The position numbers and the translations under genes are program-made. A DNA stretch of 7,458 nucleotides from CAWJHE01 sp964614855 (GTDB taxonomy: Bacteria > Chloroflexota > Anaerolineae > Anaerolineales > UBA4823), in NCBI GenBank assembly GCA_964614855.1, contig CAZTMX010000137.1, forward strand, positions 1-7,458, given 5' to 3'. The notes under the pieces were generated by a model. That model was not told where the DNA came from. It worked only from the letters and a program-made list of their open reading frames with translations, and did no database searches. This document shows positions 1-6,179 of this stretch, one piece after another. Within the stretch, counting starts at the first letter, position 1. Every line of letters starts with the position of its first letter.

Positions 1-54
1 ACTTAAAATCCTCCGGGCTAAACACCCTTGTGGGTTCGATTCCCACCCGCCCCA
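1..54 (+). tRNA. tRNA-Leu (anticodon UAA), 3' part, truncated by window edge
   Basis: The window opens inside the anticodon arm. Base 1 is the last base of the 5' anticodon stem and pairs with T9. The loop is CTTAAAA (2-8) with anticodon TAA at 4-6, and the 3' stem is 9-13. A long variable arm (14-29) carries a GGG/CCC stem (15-17 with 25-27), which marks a class II tRNA. The T arm is GTGGG-TTCGATT-CCCAC (30-46). The acceptor 3' strand is CCGCCCC (47-53) with discriminator A54. The long variable arm plus the UAA anticodon identifies leucine. CCA is not encoded, since TAA follows, so it must be added after transcription. The 5' half lies outside the window. Confidence 0.93.
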
Positions 55-60
55 TAAAAC

Positions 61-89
61 CTCTGGCAACTTTGCCAGAGTTTTTTCTT
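61..89 (+). terminator. Rho-independent terminator of the tRNA-Leu transcript
   Basis: An 8-bp perfect stem, CTCTGGCA (61-68) with TGCCAGAG (73-80), has a 4-base loop and is followed at once by six T (81-86) and further T-rich sequence. It starts 7 bases after the tRNA end and about 30 bases before fmt, so it should separate the tRNA transcript from fmt, which then needs its own promoter. Confidence 0.92.
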
Positions 90-105
90 TTTTCTTCCCC
101 TCTTG

Positions 106-121
106 TGCTAAAATCCTGCGT
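106..121 (+). promoter_or_regulatory. Extended -10 promoter giving a probably leaderless fmt mRNA
   Basis: TG at 106-107, one base, then TAAAAT at 109-114 form an extended -10 element. Seven bases separate it from the fmt ATG, so transcription should begin at about 121-122, on the start codon. There is no convincing -35 (the region at the right distance is the T-rich tail of the terminator), which fits an extended -10 promoter. No Shine-Dalgarno-like purine run precedes the ATG. The element and spacing are seen; the transcription start is inferred. Confidence 0.62.
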
Positions 122-1039
122 ATGTCTCAACGAATTGTATTTTTGGGTTCTCCTGATTTCGCCGTACCTGTACTCGAAGTCCTTGCCCGGAAGTTTTCCG
201 TAGTGGGGGTGGTCACGCAGCCCGATAAACCTGCCGGACGGGGGCGCAGCCTGACACCGCCGCCGGTGAAAACCCTGGCACAGCAGCTCGGCTTAACCTT
301 TATCCAACCGGTCAAGGTGCGCCAGCCGGAAGCCATGCAGGTGCTGATCGATTGGGCGCCGGATGGGATTGTGGTGGCTGCCTACGGTCAGATATTACGC
401 CAGGACCTGCTCAATCTGCCGCCGTATGGATGTATCAATGTGCATGCCTCGCTGCTGCCGCGCTGGCGCGGCGCGGCGCCCATCCAGGCTGCCATCCTGC
501 ACGGCGATGCACAGACAGGCGTCACCATTATGCATATGGACCCCGGGATCGATACCGGCGCCATGTACAGCCAGCGCACCCTGGATATCTTGCCAGATGA
601 CACAGCAGAAAGCCTCAGCAAGCGCCTGGCAATTTGCGGCGCAGATTTACTCGCAGAGACATTGCCCGGAATTCTTACGGGGCAAGTCCAAGCGGTTGCT
701 CAGGATGAAACCCAGGCAACCTATGCTCCCATGCTGAAAAAGGAAGATGGTTTGTTGGATTTCTCGCAAAGGGCATGCGATTTGGAAAGACGGGTGCGGG
801 CATTTTCACCCTGGCCCGGCGCCTTTATCACCTGGCAAGACCAACCGCTTAAGATACACAAGGCACGCGTGGATGAAAAAACGCTAAACACACCTCCAGG
901 TTCTCACCTGGTAGTCCGAGGGTATCCGGCGGTGGCCACGCCTGAAGGCGTCCTGGTGCTTGAAAGCATCCAACCTGCGGGAAAGAAAACCATGGACGGC
1001 AAGGCCTTTTTGGCAGGAGCAAGGAATTGGGTGAAATGA
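122..1039 (+). CDS. fmt: Methionyl-tRNA formyltransferase
   Basis: The enzyme transfers a formyl group from 10-formyltetrahydrofolate to the amino group of initiator Met-tRNA in the cytoplasm. The 305-residue protein has the usual family length. The N-terminal Rossmann-like formyltransferase domain starts with IVFLGSPDFAVP (5-16). The loop KPAGRGRSLTPPPVK (36-50) matches the tRNA-contacting loop of the family. The catalytic triad is visible as N106 and H108 in NVHASLLPRWRGAAP and D144 in PGIDTGA. The C-terminal OB-fold-like tRNA-binding domain covers roughly 205-305. ATG 122 is chosen because the protein begins exactly where family members do. It has no Shine-Dalgarno site and sits 7 bases after a -10 element, so translation is probably leaderless. 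Its usual partner def (peptide deformylase) is not next to it in this window. The stop overlaps the lysA start. Confidence 0.97.
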   Translation: MSQRIVFLGSPDFAVPVLEVLARKFSVVGVVTQPDKPAGRGRSLTPPPVKTLAQQLGLTFIQPVKVRQPEAMQVLIDWAPDGIVVAAYGQILRQDLLNLPPYGCINVHASLLPRWRGAAPIQAAILHGDAQTGVTIMHMDPGIDTGAMYSQRTLDILPDDTAESLSKRLAICGADLLAETLPGILTGQVQAVAQDETQATYAPMLKKEDGLLDFSQRACDLERRVRAFSPWPGAFITWQDQPLKIHKARVDEKTLNTPPGSHLVVRGYPAVATPEGVLVLESIQPAGKKTMDGKAFLAGARNWVK

Positions 1040-2373
1040 ACACAAGCATCGCGCAGCAAAGGATCGACCTTTTCCCCAACACCACACAGATCATCGGCGC
1101 GGGCGGCACTGCCCGGTTGTCTATCGCTGGCTGCGACCTGGTTGCCCTGGCGGAGCAATACGGCACACCCCTATACATCTACGATAGAGCCACCCTCGAT
1201 AACGCAGTCCAGCAATACCGCCAGGCGCTAGCGGATGCCTACCCCGCTTCCAGCGGGATCACCTACGCCGCGAAAGCCTTCCTTTGCACAGCTGTAGCCC
1301 AGTGGGCACAGCAACAAGACCTGCTTATCGATTGCACCGGCGCCGGGGAGATTGCCGTCGCTGCCGCTGCGCATACCCCGCGCAAGAACATCCTGGTACA
1401 CGGAGTAAACAAAAGCCTCGAAGATTTGCAGGCAGCCCTGAACCATGCCGGAATATTGGTAGTGGATAACCTGGCGGAATTGGCTCACCTGGTGCGGCTT
1501 ACAAAAACTTGGCGCACCTGGCTGCCAGATATCTGGCTGCGCTTGAAACCGGGTTTTGCCGTGGAAACCCACCAACATCGCCAGACTGGTCAGGAAGACA
1601 GCAAGTTTGGTATGAACTCGGATGACATCCTGCTCGCGGCCAAGACCTGCCTGGAAAATAACCTGCCGCTGACCGGATTGCATTTTCACCAGGGGTCGCA
1701 TTTTCACAACCCCGAACCCCTCTCCCCCGCCCTGGAAACAGCCCTGGACTGCATCGAGAGGCTGCGGCGCGAGGTAAACTGGCTGCCAACGACGCTCTGC
1801 CCGGGCGGCGGCTGGGGTGTGGCGTACCACGAAGATGAGCTTCCCCACCCTGTCATCAAGGAATACGTCAATTTTGTCGCATCCAACCTGATACGAGGTT
1901 GCCGGGCTCACGACCTGCCTTTGCCGCACCTGCAGTTAGAGCCCGGACGCAGCCTGGTTGCCCGCGGCGGGGTAGCGATTTACCGTGTAGGCGCGATTAA
2001 GCACACCTCCCATATCCGCTGGCTGATGATCGACGGCGGGATGGCAGACAACCCGCGTCCGGCGCTTTATGGAGCAAGGTACAGCGCTTTACCCGTCCAG
2101 CAGCCCGAGCGGCCGGTAAGCGCTGCGGTTTCCATTGCCGGTCCTTTTTGCGAGAGCGGCGATATCTTGATCAAAGACCTGCCCATGCCGGACATCCAAC
2201 CCGGCGAATTCCTGGCTATCCCGGTCAGCGGCGCCTATCATCTAAGTATGGGCAGCAATTACAACGGGGCGCGCAAACCTGCGGTTTTGTGGTTGGAGGA
2301 CGGCAAAGCGCAATTGATCATAACCCGGCAAACCACTGCGGATCTATCCCGGCGCGATCTTCCGTTAGGGTAA
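1036..2373 (+). CDS. lysA: Diaminopimelate decarboxylase (fold-type III PLP enzyme)
   Basis: Predicted to decarboxylate meso-diaminopimelate to L-lysine, the last step of lysine biosynthesis. The 445-residue product has an alanine-racemase-like PLP barrel followed by a C-terminal beta domain. K80 in TYAAKAF is the PLP lysine. HFHQGS (216-221), CPGGGWG (255-261) and EPGRS (302-306) form the phosphate and PLP pocket. CESGD (372-376) carries the catalytic cysteine, and GAY (399-401) with SNYNG (407-411) completes the substrate side. ATG 1036 overlaps the fmt stop as ATGA, so translation is probably coupled. An AAGGA at 1021-1025 lies 10 bases upstream. A TTG at 1027 in the same frame would add three residues but is less likely. 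Family members usually read HIGS where this one reads HQGS, so a related decarboxylase of ornithine, lysine or carboxynorspermidine is a minor alternative. Confidence 0.92.
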   Translation: MNTSIAQQRIDLFPNTTQIIGAGGTARLSIAGCDLVALAEQYGTPLYIYDRATLDNAVQQYRQALADAYPASSGITYAAKAFLCTAVAQWAQQQDLLIDCTGAGEIAVAAAAHTPRKNILVHGVNKSLEDLQAALNHAGILVVDNLAELAHLVRLTKTWRTWLPDIWLRLKPGFAVETHQHRQTGQEDSKFGMNSDDILLAAKTCLENNLPLTGLHFHQGSHFHNPEPLSPALETALDCIERLRREVNWLPTTLCPGGGWGVAYHEDELPHPVIKEYVNFVASNLIRGCRAHDLPLPHLQLEPGRSLVARGGVAIYRVGAIKHTSHIRWLMIDGGMADNPRPALYGARYSALPVQQPERPVSAAVSIAGPFCESGDILIKDLPMPDIQPGEFLAIPVSGAYHLSMGSNYNGARKPAVLWLEDGKAQLIITRQTTADLSRRDLPLG

Positions 2374-2412
2374 TCCAATCTAGGCTGCTTAATCTCGAAA
2401 CCCCGAGGCTAT

Positions 2413-3483
2413 ATGACACACCTACAAGATCCGACACTATCCTCCCCTGCCCTGCGCGTATTGTCGTTCGGCGCAGGCGCTATCGGCACCTATATCGCTG
2501 GGAGCCTGGCATTGCACGGGCACCAGGTGGTGTTTCTGGAAAAGCCAGAGGTTGCAGGTAGGTTGCGCCAGCAAGGCCTCAGCCTGGAAATCGGCGGGCG
2601 GACCCTGCGCCTGGAAAACCCGGTCTTGTCAGACACAATCGAAACTGCACTGGCTCACGGGCCATTTGATGTCGCTCTCTTTGCCCTCAAGTCCTTCGAT
2701 ACCAAACCGTTTTTGGAGACATTGAAACCCCATCACGCTGAGTTGCCACCACTTTTATGCCTGCAGAACGGTGTGGAAAACGAACCAGCCATTGCGGCTG
2801 CCTTGGGAGCAGATAAAGTGATCGCCGGCACAGTGACCAGCGCCATCGGCAAAAAAGGTCTGGGCAGCATCGTACTTGAACGCCTGCGCGGCAGCGGCGT
2901 GGCTGCCGGGCACCCCCTTTCGCAGCGCCTTGCCCAGGCAATGGACGAGGCGGGGTTGAATACTCGTGTGTATAAAAACGCCAGCGAGATGAAATGGTCC
3001 AAGCTGCTTATCAACCTGCTGGCAAATGCCACTTCGGCGATCGTAGATATGACCCCGGCAGAAATCTATGCGCATCCCGGCCTGAGCCGCATTGAAACCG
3101 CCCAATTGCGCGAAACCCTGCAGGTAATGCGTAAATCAGGTCTGCACCCGGTAGATCTGCCGGGCGTACCGGTGCGTCTGCTGGCTTTCGGCATCCGCTG
3201 GCTTCCATCCTGGTTGGTACGCCCGCTTTTGCAAAAAGCAGTGGGGAGCGGGCGCGGGGCCAAGATGCCCTCCTTCCATATTGATTTGCATAGCGGCTCA
3301 GGGAGAAGCGAAGTGGATTATTTGAATGGCGCAGTGGTGCGGGCTGGCGAAAAACTGGGTGTTCCAACCCCTGCCAACCGGTTGCTTAACCAGACACTGC
3401 TTGCCCTCACTTCAGGGGAGATTTCAACCCAGGTCTTTTCCCGGCAACCGGAAAAGCTGGTCAACCTCTTCGGGGGAAAATAG
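2413..3483 (+). CDS. 2-dehydropantoate 2-reductase family protein (ketopantoate reductase, PanE/ApbA)
   Basis: Family members reduce ketopantoate to pantoate with NADPH in pantothenate/CoA synthesis. The N-terminal Rossmann fold has GAGAIG (20-25) after strand RVLSF. ALKSFDT (91-97) and LQNGVENE (117-124) are the family's cofactor and substrate segments. The all-alpha C-terminal domain has WSKLLINLLANA (195-206), with K197, N201 and N205 aligned to the catalytic lysine and its asparagine neighbours. PSFHIDL (286-292) and GRSEVDYLNG (297-306) follow, with E300 conserved. At 356 residues it is longer than the roughly 300 usual. The extra length lies in about 13 residues before the Rossmann strand and a hydrophobic basic segment at 251-285. 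A GAGG at 2405-2408 sits only 4 bases before the ATG. The gene starts 39 bases after lysA and is probably cotranscribed. The gene symbol is withheld because paralogues of this family act on other 2-keto acids. Confidence 0.85.
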   Translation: MTHLQDPTLSSPALRVLSFGAGAIGTYIAGSLALHGHQVVFLEKPEVAGRLRQQGLSLEIGGRTLRLENPVLSDTIETALAHGPFDVALFALKSFDTKPFLETLKPHHAELPPLLCLQNGVENEPAIAAALGADKVIAGTVTSAIGKKGLGSIVLERLRGSGVAAGHPLSQRLAQAMDEAGLNTRVYKNASEMKWSKLLINLLANATSAIVDMTPAEIYAHPGLSRIETAQLRETLQVMRKSGLHPVDLPGVPVRLLAFGIRWLPSWLVRPLLQKAVGSGRGAKMPSFHIDLHSGSGRSEVDYLNGAVVRAGEKLGVPTPANRLLNQTLLALTSGEISTQVFSRQPEKLVNLFGGK

Positions 3484-3512
3484 ACCGGCGCGGCCAGGCG
3501 AGCGAAAATTTT

Positions 3513-4685
3513 TCAACGCACTACATCATAGAANNNNNNNNNNNNNNNNNNNNNNNNNNNNNNNNNNNNNNNNNNNNNNNNNNNNNNNNNNNNNNNNNNN
3601 NNNNNNNNNNNNNNNNNNNNNNNNNNNNNNNNNGCATTAATCTCAGAGAGGAAGCCGCTGCGCGGTGCAGGCACAACCTCGACCATCTGCGCTTGCGGCA
3701 GTCTCTCGGGTTGGTCGACAAAACGAATATCCCCACCTTGCGCCTGGACCAGGGCGCGAAAACGTTCCCAGGCTTTACCGCTTTGGATGGCTGCCGCTGC
3801 TTTTTCCTTGCCATCGTCTTCATCTCTGGCAAACCCCGCCAGCGAAAGCATGCTGGCAGCGACTTGCAGGCAGTGTTCGCGAAAATCCTGCGGTCCGCCG
3901 CCCTGCAGCGTCTCAATCGCCTCCTTGAGTTCCAGGGCATTCCCCACCGCATACCCCAACGGCTGGTTCATATCGGATAGCAAAGCCACAGCTTTGCGGT
4001 CCGCCAGCCTGGCGATCGAGACCATCATTTCAGCCAATTGGCGCGCTTCATCCAGGTTCTTCATAAAGGCACCTGTGCCGACCTTTACATCCAGCACGAT
4101 GCACTGCGCCCCGGCGGCGATCTTTTTACTCATAACCGAGGATGCGATCAAGGGGATCGACTGCACCGTACCGGTCACATCCCGCAGTGAATACAGCTTG
4201 CCGTCCGCCGGCGCCAGGTCGCCGGTTTGACCGGTCAAGACCAGACCCACATTCCGCAGTTGGTCGATAAACTCCTGGATACTGAGATCTGTGCGGAAAA
4301 CCGGGATGGATTCCATCTTATCCAGCGTGCCGCCTGTGAACCCCAGCCCGCGCCCGGACATCTTGCCCACCGGTAAACCGCAAGCTGCCACAGTGGGTTC
4401 AACCACCAGGGTGGTTTTATCGCCTACCCCGCCGGTTGAATGTTTATCCACCGCGATCGGGACGACACCGGTCAAATCGATCTTCTCACCGGAGTTGGCG
4501 ATCGCCAGGGTCAGGTCCTTAGTCTCCCTGGGGGTCATACCGTTCAATAGGACCGCCATTGCCCAGGCAGACGCCTGGTAATCCTGGATTTCGTCCGCGG
4601 CATAAGCCTGGACAAAGTAATTGATTTCCGCTTCGCTGAGTTCGAACTTATCTCGTTTTTTGATGATGATGTCAACTGCACGCAT
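3513..4685 (-). CDS. Pyrimidine-nucleoside phosphorylase (thymidine/uridine phosphorylase), interrupted by assembly gap
   Basis: Phosphorolyses thymidine, uridine or deoxyuridine to the free base and (deoxy)ribose-1-phosphate. The readable part is 350 residues, encoded at 4685-3634. The N-terminal helical domain begins MRAVDIIIKKRD. The phosphate-binding KHSTGGVGD (81-89) is followed by the family signature SGRGLGFTGGTLDKME (110-125). LRDVTGTV (167-174) and SSVMSKKIAAGA (182-193) carry pyrimidine-contacting residues. The readable part ends at FLSEIN, early in the C-terminal alpha/beta domain. Beyond the gap six residues (FYDVVR) and a TGA remain in frame, and they resemble the hydrophobic tail of family members, so I extend the gene across the gap. 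Family length is about 430, so 75-80 residues should be hidden. An AGG 8 bases before the ATG is a weak ribosome site. Bacterial homologues are called pdp or deoA; sequence alone does not settle uridine versus thymidine preference. Its product uracil would feed upp, which begins at 7274. Confidence 0.88.
   Translation of the reverse strand: MRAVDIIIKKRDKFELSEAEINYFVQAYAADEIQDYQASAWAMAVLLNGMTPRETKDLTLAIANSGEKIDLTGVVPIAVDKHSTGGVGDKTTLVVEPTVAACGLPVGKMSGRGLGFTGGTLDKMESIPVFRTDLSIQEFIDQLRNVGLVLTGQTGDLAPADGKLYSLRDVTGTVQSIPLIASSVMSKKIAAGAQCIVLDVKVGTGAFMKNLDEARQLAEMMVSIARLADRKAVALLSDMNQPLGYAVGNALELKEAIETLQGGGPQDFREHCLQVAASMLSLAGFARDEDDGKEKAAAAIQSGKAWERFRALVQAQGGDIRFVDQPERLPQAQMVEVVPAPRSGFLSEINXXXXXXXXXXXXXXXXXXXXXXXXXXXXXXXXXXFYDVVR
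3534..3633. other. Assembly gap of exactly 100 N
   Basis: A round 100-base N run is the conventional placeholder for a scaffold gap of unknown size. It falls inside the C-terminal part of the phosphorylase gene, so both that gene's tail and the real distance to the ketopantoate reductase family gene are uncertain. Confidence 0.99.
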
Positions 4686-4723
4686 GATCTTACCTATCTT
4701 TTTTTACATGTACTTCGGATCGT

Positions 4724-4780
4724 TATGCCAGGTTCTCAAAGCGCGATTGGCTTGAAGAATTCAATTAGGACTCAGGCATA
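4724..4780 (-). repeat. Inverted repeat in the phosphorylase 5' leader
   Basis: TATGCC at 4724-4729 is the reverse complement of GGCATA at 4775-4780. One mismatch outward, two more bases also pair (4721-4722 with 4782-4783). Inside lies a 5-bp hairpin, TTGAA (4752-4756) with TTCAA (4760-4764). In the predicted leader RNA these could form nested stems. I recognise no known riboswitch in it, and stems this short can arise by chance. Confidence 0.3.
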
Positions 4781-4792
4781 TCGTGTAGAAAT

Positions 4793-4798
4793 ATTATA
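4793..4798 (-). promoter_or_regulatory. Probable -10 element of a promoter for the phosphorylase gene
   Basis: Read on the minus strand this is a perfect TATAAT in an AT-rich stretch between queA and the phosphorylase gene. The -35 is poor: CCGTGA lies 17 bases upstream. Transcription would start near 4786, giving a leader of about 100 bases. No terminator is visible after queA, so readthrough from the ruvB cluster is also possible. Confidence 0.5.
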
Positions 4799-4843
4799 CT
4801 CGCTGAATAATGAGTTCACGGAATCCTGCAGGGTTTATTTGTC

Positions 4844-5866
4844 TCAGAAGATAAACATTGCATCACCAAAAGAGTAAAAACGGTAGTGCTCCCTTTTGGC
4901 GGTTTCATAAGCAGATAAGATATTTTCCCGGCCGGCAAAAGCACTCACCAGCATGATCAGGGTAGAACGGGGCAGGTGAAAGTTTGTAATCATAGCGTCC
5001 ACCGCTTTGAAGGTATAGCCAGGCAAGATGTACAGGTTCGTATGACCTTCAAAGGCGCCCACACACTCCCCGGCTGTTGCGCTTCTGGCTGCCGATTCTA
5101 ATGTACGCACACTGGTTGTGCCAACAGCAATGATGCGCCCGCCAGATTGCCTGGTCTGGTTGATCAAGCGAGCATTCTCGAGAGTCAACTGGCACCATTC
5201 GCTGTGTATTTGATGGTCATCTGCCAATTCCTCGGTAACAGGCGCAAAGGTATCCAACCCCACATGTAGCAGGACACGCGTAAAATTCACTCCTTGCTGC
5301 TGCAAATGTTCGATCAACTGTGGTGTGAAGTGCAGACCTGCTGTCGGCGCCGCAGCAGAACCTGCTGTGCGTGAATAAACCGTCTGGTAACGCTCGGGGT
5401 TATCCAGCGGGGTTTGGATATACGGCGGCAGGGGTGTGTGACCAATTTTTTCCAAAAACGGTTCAACCGGCTCTGAAAATCGGACCAATCTGCGCGGTCC
5501 ATCGTAGGCTGCGGTAATTTCAACCATTGGTCCGCCATCCACCTGGATGAATTTCCCTGGCTGCAGCCCTTTGCCGCCCACAAGAGTCTCCCACTCTACC
5601 GCATTCAGCTTGTTGAGCAGCAATATTTCAACCCGCCCACCCGAGGGGATTTTTCTTCCAAACAAGCGCGCCGGGATCACACGCGTTTCATTTAAAACCA
5701 ATAGATCGCCTGGTTTTATATATTCAGGCAACTGGTTAAATACCGTATGCTCAACCACATCGCCAAAGCGCTTCATCACCATCAGGCGCGAGCCATCTCG
5801 CGGTTCGACCGGGGTTTGGGCGATAAATTCTACAGGCAAGTCATAATCAAAATCAGAGGTTTTCAT
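4844..5866 (-). CDS. queA: S-adenosylmethionine:tRNA ribosyltransferase-isomerase
   Basis: Transfers and isomerises the ribose of S-adenosylmethionine onto preQ1 at the wobble base of GUN-anticodon tRNAs, making epoxyqueuosine, the penultimate step of queuosine synthesis. The 340-residue length is usual. The N-terminal DFDYDLPVEFIAQTPVEPRDGSRL (5-28), GDLLVLNETRVIPARLFG (53-70), YQTVYSRTAGSAAAPTAGLHF (160-180), HVGLDTFAPV (201-210), GTTSVRTLES (249-258) and the C-terminal NFHLPRSTLIMLVSAFAG block are all family hallmarks. The start is ATG 5866; a TTG codon directly before it, in frame, would add one residue. A weak AGG sits 6 bases upstream of the ATG. It is 50 bases downstream of the DUF2905 gene and probably in the ruvB transcript. 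No queC, queD, queE, queF or tgt lies in the window. Confidence 0.97.
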   Translation of the reverse strand: MKTSDFDYDLPVEFIAQTPVEPRDGSRLMVMKRFGDVVEHTVFNQLPEYIKPGDLLVLNETRVIPARLFGRKIPSGGRVEILLLNKLNAVEWETLVGGKGLQPGKFIQVDGGPMVEITAAYDGPRRLVRFSEPVEPFLEKIGHTPLPPYIQTPLDNPERYQTVYSRTAGSAAAPTAGLHFTPQLIEHLQQQGVNFTRVLLHVGLDTFAPVTEELADDHQIHSEWCQLTLENARLINQTRQSGGRIIAVGTTSVRTLESAARSATAGECVGAFEGHTNLYILPGYTFKAVDAMITNFHLPRSTLIMLVSAFAGRENILSAYETAKREHYRFYSFGDAMFIF

Positions 5867-5899
5867 CAATACCTGGAGTGTGTTGGATAATCAACAATA

Positions 5900-5915
5900 C
5901 CCGGGAAACCCCGGG
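5900..5915 (-). repeat. GC-rich hairpin between the DUF2905 gene and queA
   Basis: Two copies of the self-complementary hexamer CCCGGG (5900-5905 and 5910-5915) flank a 4-base spacer and can form a strong 6-bp hairpin starting right after the stop codon of the DUF2905 gene. On the minus strand no T tract follows, so it is not a classical terminator. It could attenuate transcription or stabilise the upstream mRNA end. Confidence 0.4.
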
Positions 5916-5916
5916 C

Positions 5917-6147
5917 TCACTTTGACAACCAGCGGGAGAGTAAGTTTAGCACAACCGTCAGCAGGATCGAGAGAAAAATGGACAAACCCAGCCCAAAGAC
6001 ACAGGTGAAATTGCCCTTCTCGAACCGGATATCTCCTGGAAACTGGCCAATTTGTAACCCTGACCTGGCCAGCAGATAAAACCCTGCCCCAGCCACAAGG
6101 AATACAAGTCCAGTGATGATCAGAAAACGCGCCAGTGAATCAAACAT
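5917..6147 (-). CDS. DUF2905 family small membrane protein, function unknown
   Basis: A 76-residue protein with two predicted membrane helices, about 8-26 (FLIITGLVFLVAGAGFYLL) and about 49-70 (CVFGLGLSIFLSILLTVVLNLL). They are joined by a short polar loop containing GQFPGDIRFEKGNF (34-47), the hallmark of DUF2905. The role is not known; members are often found beside ruvB or queA, as here. I chose ATG 6147 because the family usually begins just before the first helix. An in-frame TTG at 6162 would add five residues (MIYNP). There is no Shine-Dalgarno site, and a TATAAT (6156-6151) sits directly before the ATG. The 32-base gap to the ruvB stop suggests cotranscription. The small size and two helices fit an accessory or scaffold protein of the inner membrane, but that is inference. 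Confidence 0.85.
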   Translation of the reverse strand: MFDSLARFLIITGLVFLVAGAGFYLLARSGLQIGQFPGDIRFEKGNFTCVFGLGLSIFLSILLTVVLNLLSRWLSK

Positions 6148-6179
6148 GGGATTATATATCAAGAAAAACAGGACGGATG

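Noticed and set aside
4..117. Nine-base direct repeat TAAAATCCT in tRNA-Leu (4-12) and in the fmt promoter (109-117)
   Set aside because: One copy is explained by the anticodon arm and the other by the -10 element. Possible attachment-site duplication was considered, but there is no integrase or mobile gene and nine bases is too short.
1027..1035. TTG at 1027 as the lysA start
   Set aside because: ATG at 1036 overlaps the fmt stop in the classic ATGA arrangement; the TTG only adds three residues.
1228..1929. A 233-codon open frame on the minus strand inside lysA
   Set aside because: It lies fully antisense to a strongly supported gene, has no recognisable family motif or ribosome site, and long antisense frames are common in GC-leaning coding DNA.
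3484..3533. Possible terminator after the ketopantoate reductase family gene
   Set aside because: There is a short A/T tract at about 3507-3512, but the GC-rich sequence before it forms only a 3-bp stem, too weak to call. The true intergenic region is also uncertain because of the gap.
3787..4230. A 147-codon open frame on the plus strand opposite the phosphorylase gene
   Set aside because: It is antisense to conserved motifs of the phosphorylase and its composition has the look of a shadow translation; no family likeness.
5867..5916. Leaderless start for queA
   Set aside because: No -10-like hexamer lies about 7 bases before the ATG; the best AT-rich box (GATTAT) is about 20 bases away and a weak AGG is present, so cotranscription with ruvB is more likely.
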